Shown: in pieces, positions 6,818-11,797 of the stretch
Numbering within the stretch: the stretch's first letter is position 1
Layout: the number at the start of each line of letters is the position of its first letter
Origin: JAMORN01 sp027063545 [NCBI: bacterium]
GTDB taxonomy: Bacteria > JAMORN01
Direction of reading: 5' to 3'
Assembly: GCA_027063545.1 (NCBI GenBank)
Contig: JAMORN010000031.1
Span: 1 to 11,797 of the forward strand
DNA: 11,797 bases
The notes under the pieces: generated by a model
Told to the model about the DNA's origin: nothing
Seen by the model: only the letters and a program-made list of their open reading frames with translations
Database searches by the model: none
Position numbers and translations under genes: made by a program

Positions 6818-8101
6818 ATGAAAAAAGTTTATTTACTTATTCTTTCTATAATATTAATATATATAATAAATATCTTTGCAATTCCACAAAAAAAGTATGC
6901 AGTGGTTGACTTAAAAGGTATAGATATAGAAATTCAGAAAGCAAAGATTGTAACAAATTCTCTAAGAAGTAGATTACTTAGGGATTCTAAGGGACAAGTA
7001 GTTCCTCCAGCGATGATGAAGCAGATTTTATCCTCTAAATCAATAATATTAGAGCCAAGTGACGATATTACATATTTATCTCAAGTAGGTGAAGCTTTAA
7101 ATGTAGAGAAAGTTATAGGTGGTACACTTGTAAAATCTGGAAGTAGTATTATTTTAAATATAATAGTAGTAGATCCTAAAAAAAAGGTAAAAATAGGAGA
7201 GATAACAAAAGAAACAAATGAGTTTTCTCAAATTATGGGTAGTGTAATACCAGAAGTAGTGAATAATATTTTAAATGAAAGTTATAATAAAATTGAAGAT
7301 CCTAAACAACCTAAATTAGAAAAGATTACAATAAATATAAATACAAATCCAGAGGGGGCTTTAGTTTATATAAATGGGAATAAAGTAGGAACTACACCTT
7401 TAAAATATACAGGAAAAGAGAATGATATGTTAGATATAAAGATAGAGAAAGAAGGATATAATACATTGACTACAAGTATTATGATTACAAAACACCAAAA
7501 AGAGTTTAGTTTTGATTTAACTCCAAAAGTTGTAGAAAAAGAGAAAACTTTAAATTCTCCAACCTCTACAACAAGTAATACAATTTTAAATGATACCACA
7601 AATTTTGAAGGTACAGGAAATTTAATTTTATCTTCAGATCCAGAAGGAGCAGCAGCTTATTTAGATGGAAATTATATAGGTGTAACAAATCTACTATATG
7701 AAGCTCCAGCAGGGAAACATACCTTAGAATTGAAATTAGAAGGATATAGGGATACAACATTACAGATAATAATATATCCAAATCAAAATAATATAATAGA
7801 AGTACCATTGTATGCAGCTCAAGTAGCAGAAGAGTTTAAGGAGGAAGTAGAAGGAAATAAAAATGTAAAACTAATTACCCAAATATCTTTAGGACTTATC
7901 ACTTTAGGAACTATAGGATATGGTATAAAGGTAAATAAAGATATTGAAGATACTTATAATGAATATAAAATAGAAAAAGACAAAGAAAAGGTATCACAAC
8001 TGCATGATACTATAGAAAATTACATTCTTTTGAGAAATACCTTATATTTAATAGGTGGTTTATCAGGGGTGGGAGTTGTCCTTACATTTACAATATGGTA
8101 A
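6818..8101 (+). CDS. Envelope protein with CsgG/TolB-N-like domain, two PEGA domains and a C-terminal pair of membrane helices
   Basis: From the ATG at 6818 the protein has 427 residues. Residues 1-23 form a signal peptide or membrane anchor. About 25-155 resemble the nucleotide-free alpha/beta domain of CsgG/TolB-N-type envelope proteins (KYAVVDLKGIDI, then ALNVEKVIGGTLVKSGSSIILNI as VEKVIGGTLV...). Two PEGA domains follow, about 171-236 and 267-332, each with the NPEGA or DPEGA turn, a Y.(D/N)G.(K/Y)(V/I)G strand and a late EGY, joined by a Ser/Thr-rich linker. Near the end, hydrophobic segments at about 350-369 and 405-425 frame a charged helical loop, ending in FTIW. PEGA domains occur in bacterial surface and cell-wall-associated proteins; the role here is unknown. 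The next gene starts 21 bases downstream, so the two form an operon. A pair of membrane helices after PEGA domains also fits a periplasmic scaffold. Confidence 0.88.
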   Translation: MKKVYLLILSIILIYIINIFAIPQKKYAVVDLKGIDIEIQKAKIVTNSLRSRLLRDSKGQVVPPAMMKQILSSKSIILEPSDDITYLSQVGEALNVEKVIGGTLVKSGSSIILNIIVVDPKKKVKIGEITKETNEFSQIMGSVIPEVVNNILNESYNKIEDPKQPKLEKITININTNPEGALVYINGNKVGTTPLKYTGKENDMLDIKIEKEGYNTLTTSIMITKHQKEFSFDLTPKVVEKEKTLNSPTSTTSNTILNDTTNFEGTGNLILSSDPEGAAAYLDGNYIGVTNLLYEAPAGKHTLELKLEGYRDTTLQIIIYPNQNNIIEVPLYAAQVAEEFKEEVEGNKNVKLITQISLGLITLGTIGYGIKVNKDIEDTYNEYKIEKDKEKVSQLHDTIENYILLRNTLYLIGGLSGVGVVLTFTIW

Positions 8102-8122
8102 AATATATAAAAGGAGGTTAGT

Positions 8123-9739
8123 ATGAAAAGAAAAGATAGTTTTTTACTTTTATTGATTTTAGCTTTAATATATAGTGGTTGTACTAGTGTGGAATTTGAC
8201 AATCCTATTGATCCTAAAGGATCAAATTACGTTGGAGATACATTAGCTGCAGATGATGATGGAGATGGAATTGCAAATTACTTTGATGATGATGATGGAG
8301 ATGGAATTCCAAATTACAAAGATCCAGACTCTAAATATTATATAGGTGAAGTAGAACAGGGAGATAATGAACTTGTTTTATCTGTGAATATAGGCTTTAA
8401 TGATACAATAATTGAACCAGGAAATAAAATAGTTTTTGCTCCAAAAATAGAATCATCCTTGGGACTTCAATTGACAAAATTTGATTATGATGGGGATGGA
8501 ATTTTTGATGATTCTTCTGCATTAGCAAATCCACAAAAAGAATATATTTATGCAAAGACAGGTGTATATAAAGCAGTAGTATTAATAAAAGATAAAGCTG
8601 GTAATATTGCTACAGATACAGCAACTATTCAGGTTGTTATATATGATGAAAATGATAATACTCCACCTGTAATAGTATTAATAGGGGGAGATACTGTTAA
8701 GATAAAAGAAGGGGATAGTTATACAGCTTATGTTTCTCCTAATTCTGGATATATAGCTTATGACATAACTTCAACAGGTGATACTGTTGATCTAACAAGT
8801 TTAGTTGATGTAGAAGATAATGTTAATAATAATGTAGCAGGGGAATATATAATAGTTTATACAGTTAGCGATTTAGCCGGGAATAAAGCGACAGCAACTA
8901 GAGTAGTTATTGTTGAGCAAAATAATATTGTTGTAGGAGGAGGTTCTGCCCCTATAATCTCTTTTGAACCAGATACTTTAGTTATTCCATTAGGAGCAAG
9001 ATTGACAGATGACATTTTATTACAGGGTGTATCTGCTTTTGATAAGGAAGATGGCGATTTAACAAAAGAGATTCAAATAGTAGATAATAATATTGATGTA
9101 TCAACACCTGGTATTTATGAAATTACATATCAGGTTGAAGATAATTCTGGAAATATAACTCAAGCAACAAGAGTAGCTGTGGTTAAATCAAATGATGTTA
9201 CACCTCCGGTGATAACACTTGAAGGACAGAGTACTATTTATGTGCAAACAGGAGATCCTTATAAAGAACCAGGATATACAGCAGAAGATGATACAGATGG
9301 GGATATAACAGATAAGGTGGTAGTAACAGTTACAGATGAAAATGGGAATGAAGTTGATATTAATACATTTACCAATACAGAAGGAACTTATACTATAACT
9401 TATAAAGTTACTGATTTGGCTGGAAATGTAGGTACAGCAGAAAGAACTGTTATTGTTTCAGATACACCAGCAAATACTCTTACTATAGCAAATAAAGGAG
9501 ATGAAATTACAGGTCTATCAGAAGGACATTATATAGTAGAAATTCAGTTTAGTGGCTCTTTTACCATAGCTTTTGAAAGGGAAACAGGTAGTCAACAGAT
9601 TTCTGTAACAGTAAGTGATGGTAATACAACTGTTTCAGCGACAGATTGGTTTGTACAATTTGATGATTTTACAGGACCTGTTACATTAACAATAGATGTT
9701 CAGTATTCTGCAGGAACTTTTAAAATAAAAACTTGGTAG
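8123..9739 (+). CDS. Surface lipoprotein with Asp-rich calcium-type repeats, PKD-like and three DUF5011/Ig-like domains
   Basis: The 538-residue protein has a lipoprotein signal (lipobox YSGC, Cys20) and a strong AAGGAGG 5 bases before its ATG. After a DNPIDPKGSNY segment comes an Asp-rich stretch (43-68), DDDGDGI twice in a 12-residue period, like thrombospondin type 3 / dockerin-type calcium loops. Residues about 84-174 resemble a PKD-type beta domain with FDYDGDGIFDD. Three DUF5011-type repeats follow: about 179-265 (NTPPVIVLIGGD to VVIVE, with an insertion), 276-355 (closing GIYEITYQVEDNSGN) and 359-446 (TPPVITLEG, EPGYTAEDDTDGDIT, YTITYKVTDLAGN). The last 90 residues are a separate beta-rich domain I do not recognise, ending in IKTW. 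Such arrays serve adhesion or substrate binding at the surface; the target is unknown. It follows the PEGA gene and is closed by a terminator. Confidence 0.92.
   Translation: MKRKDSFLLLLILALIYSGCTSVEFDNPIDPKGSNYVGDTLAADDDGDGIANYFDDDDGDGIPNYKDPDSKYYIGEVEQGDNELVLSVNIGFNDTIIEPGNKIVFAPKIESSLGLQLTKFDYDGDGIFDDSSALANPQKEYIYAKTGVYKAVVLIKDKAGNIATDTATIQVVIYDENDNTPPVIVLIGGDTVKIKEGDSYTAYVSPNSGYIAYDITSTGDTVDLTSLVDVEDNVNNNVAGEYIIVYTVSDLAGNKATATRVVIVEQNNIVVGGGSAPIISFEPDTLVIPLGARLTDDILLQGVSAFDKEDGDLTKEIQIVDNNIDVSTPGIYEITYQVEDNSGNITQATRVAVVKSNDVTPPVITLEGQSTIYVQTGDPYKEPGYTAEDDTDGDITDKVVVTVTDENGNEVDINTFTNTEGTYTITYKVTDLAGNVGTAERTVIVSDTPANTLTIANKGDEITGLSEGHYIVEIQFSGSFTIAFERETGSQQISVTVSDGNTTVSATDWFVQFDDFTGPVTLTIDVQYSAGTFKIKTW
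8252..8317 (+). repeat. 36-base tandem duplication encoding the Asp-rich repeat
   Basis: Segments 8252-8281 and 8288-8317 start 36 bases apart and agree at 29 of 30 positions, encoding DDDGDGIANY and DDDGDGIPNY. The near identity of the DNA, not only the protein, points to a recent in-frame duplication that could change copy number. Confidence 0.8.
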
Positions 9740-9756
9740 AGGAATTAAAAGTATAT

Positions 9757-9783
9757 GGCTACCCTGTTGGGTAGCCTTTCTTT
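9757..9783 (+). terminator. Strong intrinsic terminator of the PEGA/DUF5011 operon, perhaps bidirectional
   Basis: GGCTACCC, loop TGTT and GGGTAGCC form a perfect 8-bp G+C-rich stem, followed by TTTCTTT. It is by far the most GC-rich hairpin in the window and lies 17 bases after the stop codon at 9739. The GH16 gene converges from the other side, stopping at 9807; read on the minus strand the same hairpin is followed by ATATACTTTTAA, a poorer tail that may still terminate it. Confidence 0.92.
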
Positions 9784-9806
9784 GGATTAAGAGAATAAAA
9801 AATTTT

Positions 9807-10580
9807 TTAATAATTTAGTAATCTATAATATTTTACCCATTTATATTCAGCTATACTAGGTAGCTTATATTCTTCATCAAAGCCACCAGCCCATTCAATA
9901 GACTCAGATATCCATAGATTAGCTCTTATTGATAAAGTATGATGAATTCCTATATTTTTATATGCATAATATAGACTATCATCAATGTAGAATTTTATAG
10001 AATCAGGTAAATAGTCTATTGTATATATATGAAAAGCGTTTTTAGCATCGAATGGTAGTTCTACAATAACAGGATGTTGGGATTTAGGCTTATTCCATAT
10101 ATTAAATTGAACTTTTTTTGTTGCACCAACAAACTCTATATCTATCTCATTCCAAAATGTAGGAGTCCAATTTTTGTCAAAATCAATATGTATTAAGAAG
10201 AAGGAAGATATAACTCCTTTTATAGAGACAGGTTTAAATTTTACAATATATCTTCCATAACTAAATTCTTTAGTGGTGTAGTATTCTGCCCCCCAATATG
10301 GTTTGTTTGGATATTTACCTTTAAAGGTTTTCTTTTTAGATAGAATAAGTTGAAGTTTACTGTTCCAAAAATTGACATTTTCAGGGTTGAATTCACAAAG
10401 ATTTGTTTCGAAAGTCCAATCACCCATAGACCAATTATCATTATATTTATCAAAGTCCTCAAAAAATTCTAAGACAAAAATCTTATTGTTTATTTTTAGT
10501 GTATCTTGTAGATTTTGGGATAATATTTCAGAACAAAAATATACCCAAATATATATAATAACTAATAATAGTTTTCTCAT
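9807..10580 (-). CDS. GH16 secreted endo-beta-glucanase (licheninase / beta-1,3-1,4-glucanase-like)
   Basis: The 257-residue protein has a signal peptide (1 to about 22) and a single GH16 domain. The catalytic motif is intact: NEIDIEFVG at 144-152, with nucleophile Glu145, helper Asp147 and acid/base Glu149. The surrounding order matches Bacillus-type lichenases: YYTTKEFSYGRYIVKFKP, GVISSFF, EIDIEF, KVQFNIWN, AFHIYTIDY, IKFYIDDSL, ANLWISESIEWAGG, then a final YKWVKYYRL. These enzymes cut mixed-linkage beta-1,3-1,4-glucan or laminarin outside the cell with retention of configuration; which one cannot be told here. Length equals the catalytic domain alone, without carbohydrate-binding modules. 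GAGAGGA precedes the ATG by about 5 bases. Cys16 in VYFC is not a good lipobox, so I call it secreted. It is a single-gene unit. Confidence 0.93.
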   Translation of the reverse strand: MRKLLLVIIYIWVYFCSEILSQNLQDTLKINNKIFVLEFFEDFDKYNDNWSMGDWTFETNLCEFNPENVNFWNSKLQLILSKKKTFKGKYPNKPYWGAEYYTTKEFSYGRYIVKFKPVSIKGVISSFFLIHIDFDKNWTPTFWNEIDIEFVGATKKVQFNIWNKPKSQHPVIVELPFDAKNAFHIYTIDYLPDSIKFYIDDSLYYAYKNIGIHHTLSIRANLWISESIEWAGGFDEEYKLPSIAEYKWVKYYRLLNY

Positions 10581-10677
10581 TTTTTCCTCTCTTTTTATTT
10601 TAATTTATATTGATTATTTTTTATATTTTTTCAATAAAACTTAAAAAAGTAAACAGAAAAAAACAAGGAGAATAAAT
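10581..10677. promoter_or_regulatory. Divergent intergenic region between the GH16 and NTF2-like lipoprotein genes
   Basis: This 97-base AT-rich gap must hold two outward promoters. On the minus strand TTGAAA (10634-10629) and TATAAA (10609-10604) are 19 bases apart, a possible promoter for the GH16 gene. On the plus strand TATATT at 10622-10627 could be a -10 element for the lipoprotein gene, without a clear -35. AAGGAG at 10665-10670 is the SD of the latter. Chance matches are likely in this composition. Confidence 0.35.
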
Positions 10678-11142
10678 ATGCAATTAATTAAAAGATTTAC
10701 ATTATTTTCTTTACTTTTTTTAGTAGTATTATCTACAGTAGGGTGTAAAGAAGATGACCCAAATACTTTTATGAAATATTTGGATAAGGCTTATAAAAAT
10801 TATAATGCTAAAAAATTTGAAAAGTTTATAAAGCACTTTGATCCTTCAGTAAAGGGTGAAGGACAAGATTTTACTAATTATAATCAAATCATAAATTTTT
10901 ATAGAAAGTTTATTTTAGATGGATCTTTAGGAGGTGTTGATTTAGAGTTCTATCAAGCAGAAAAGCAGGGAGAGTTTATTGTTGCTGATTATAAAGAGGT
11001 TATTACTTACTATAAAGATGGGAAAAGACATCAAGTAGAAAGAGTATTAAGAGTTTGGGTTAAACCTTTAGGTAAGAATTTTAAGGTATATAAAGTTAAG
11101 GTATTAAAAATACCAGAAGGAGCAGGGACTCCATTATTTTAA
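10678..11142 (+). CDS. Small lipoprotein with likely NTF2/SnoaL-like fold
   Basis: The 154-residue protein has a lipoprotein signal peptide with lipobox TVGC, cysteine at residue 23, and AAGGAG 7 bases before the ATG. The mature part begins with a helix (FMKYLDKAYKNYNAKKFEKF), then FIKHFDPSV, a second helix ending YRKFIL, and four long strands: VDLEFYQAEK, FIVADYKEVITYYK, QVERVLRVWVKPL and FKVYKVKVLKI. A helix pair followed by a curved beta-sheet is the layout of NTF2/SnoaL-like (DUF4440-type) domains, which in lipoproteins usually bind small ligands or partners; no catalytic residues stand out. It is divergent from the GH16 gene and 66 bases before a ROK kinase gene, with an inverted repeat between them, so co-transcription with the kinase is open. 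The fold is inferred by eye; the function is unknown. Confidence 0.85.
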   Translation: MQLIKRFTLFSLLFLVVLSTVGCKEDDPNTFMKYLDKAYKNYNAKKFEKFIKHFDPSVKGEGQDFTNYNQIINFYRKFILDGSLGGVDLEFYQAEKQGEFIVADYKEVITYYKDGKRHQVERVLRVWVKPLGKNFKVYKVKVLKIPEGAGTPLF

Positions 11143-11187
11143 TTTAATCTTAATACGTATAGCGAATTCCTATATGTTAAATTAAAA
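11137..11187 (+). repeat. Nested inverted repeats between the NTF2-like lipoprotein and the ROK gene
   Basis: An outer perfect 11-bp inverted repeat (TTTTAATTTAA at 11137-11147 and TTAAATTAAAA at 11177-11187) encloses an inner 8-bp stem (11155-11162 with 11170-11177, one G-T pair) around the loop CGAATTC. The outer arm overlaps the stop codon of the lipoprotein gene. The hairpins share position 11177, so they exclude each other at full length. No U-tract follows the inner stem, so it is not a typical terminator; an operator, a processing site or a weak terminator using the outer arms is possible. Confidence 0.5.
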
Positions 11188-11208
11188 ACTAAAAAGGAGA
11201 AAAAATAT

Positions 11209-11797
11209 ATGTCTAAAAAAGTTATAGGGATAGATTTAGGAGGGACAAATCTTGTTGGTGCTTTAATGATTGATGGCAAAATTGTAAAAAAAGAAAAAAT
11301 ACCAACAGAAGCAGATAAAGGGAAAGATAGGGTTCTTGATAATATTGCTATTTTAATAGAAAAGCTAAAAAAAGATGATCCTGAGGTTAAATTTATTGGA
11401 ATTGGAACCCCAGGAAATGTTATGGAGGATGGAGAGATTTATGGTTCTCCTAATATAAAGGGATGGCATGGAACAAAACTGTATGATGAATTAAAATCTA
11501 GGGTTTCTGGGATTGAAGTAGTTGCAGGGAATGATGTAGATGTAGCAGCATTGGGAGAGGTTGTTTTTGGAACAAATGAGGAGTTAAAGAAATCTAAGGT
11601 TGCAATTTTTGTTGCTCTAGGAACAGGAATAGGTGGTGGAATAATAATAGATGGGAAGGTTTTTACTGGTGCATATAATATGGCAGGGGAAATAGGGCAT
11701 ATGACAATAGAAGTTGATGGAAGAGAATGTAGTTGTGGCAAAAAAGGATGTTGGGAAACTTATGGCTCAGCAACAGGAATAAAGAGAACATTTGTGG
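11209..11797 (+). CDS. ROK-family sugar kinase, glucokinase-like (C-terminus cut by window edge)
   Basis: The first 196 residues of a typical ROK protein of roughly 310-320 residues are present. IGIDLGGTN (6-14) is the ATP phosphate-binding loop. IGIGTPGNV (63-71) and GSPNIKGW (79-86) belong to the sugar side, and NDVDVAALGE (108-117) carries the catalytic base Asp109. ALGTGIGGG (136-144) is the second phosphate loop. The ROK signature follows with the structural zinc ligands His164, Cys174, Cys176 and Cys181 (EIGHMTI, CSCGKKGCWE). There is no DNA-binding helix-turn-helix at the N-terminus, so it is an enzyme rather than a NagC/XylR-type repressor. It would phosphorylate glucose or a related hexose in the cytoplasm; the exact sugar cannot be read from this part. 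GGAG lies 9 bases before the ATG. With the GH16 glucanase nearby, a role in glucan-derived sugar use is plausible. Confidence 0.95.
   Translation, partial: MSKKVIGIDLGGTNLVGALMIDGKIVKKEKIPTEADKGKDRVLDNIAILIEKLKKDDPEVKFIGIGTPGNVMEDGEIYGSPNIKGWHGTKLYDELKSRVSGIEVVAGNDVDVAALGEVVFGTNEELKKSKVAIFVALGTGIGGGIIIDGKVFTGAYNMAGEIGHMTIEVDGRECSCGKKGCWETYGSATGIKRTFV

Noticed and set aside
8087-8101. C-terminal Trp of the PEGA protein and of the DUF5011 lipoprotein as outer-membrane barrel insertion signals
   Set aside because: The last strands do not show hydrophobic residues at every second position from the end, and neither protein otherwise looks like a beta-barrel.
10533-10535. Cys16 of the GH16 enzyme as a lipidation site
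   Set aside because: The preceding residues VYF do not fit a lipobox, and a normal cleavage region follows near residue 22.
11439-11741. Open minus-strand frame of 100 codons opposite the ROK kinase gene
   Set aside because: It mirrors highly conserved ROK motifs; the Pro/Ser/Ile-rich product is the usual shadow of Gly-rich coding sequence.

Overview
The window is very AT-rich (by eye well under 30% G+C) and densely coded, with strong Shine-Dalgarno (SD) sequences, standard stop codons and many exported proteins. I count four clear or likely lipoproteins with a lipobox cysteine, one more with a doubtful lipobox, and three secreted or membrane-anchored proteins. Together with a parvulin-type periplasmic foldase and an LpoA-like periplasmic protein, this points to a diderm (Gram-negative-type) bacterium with a low-GC genome. 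The DUF4912-GH57 pair and the lipoprotein N-terminus reading DNPIDPKGSNY resemble poorly cultured phyla and the Fibrobacterota/Cloacimonadota-like world, but the sequence alone does not let me name a taxon. There are no tRNAs, rRNAs, CRISPR arrays, transposases or phage genes, and no gene-free stretch longer than 300 bases.

Region 1 (6640 down to 1, minus strand) looks like one long operon. It begins with a DUF4912 protein and a GH57 1,4-alpha-glucan branching enzyme whose start codon abuts the stop codon before it. An LpoA-like TPR plus periplasmic-binding-fold protein follows, then a PpiC/SurA-like peptidyl-prolyl isomerase. It ends with two small lipoproteins that overlap by 4 bases and look like diverged tandem copies. 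Polymer storage and envelope functions are thus mixed in one transcript.

Region 2 (6641-6817) is a divergent, extremely AT-rich control region. Region 3 (6818-9739, plus strand) is a two-gene unit: a protein with two PEGA domains and a C-terminal pair of membrane helices, then a surface lipoprotein with an Asp-rich calcium-binding-like repeat and three DUF5011/Ig-like domains. It ends in a strong intrinsic terminator at 9757-9783.

Region 4 (9807-11797) holds a convergent GH16 endo-beta-glucanase (licheninase-like, intact EIDIE catalytic motif). Divergent from it are a small NTF2-like lipoprotein and the first 196 residues of a ROK-family sugar kinase, cut by the window edge. A secreted beta-glucanase near a glucokinase-like ROK protein, in the same neighbourhood as a glycogen-type branching enzyme, suggests glucan uptake and storage; that link is an inference. 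I do not see a convincing unknown defence, mobile or RNA system. The most unusual content is the set of uncharacterised envelope lipoproteins.
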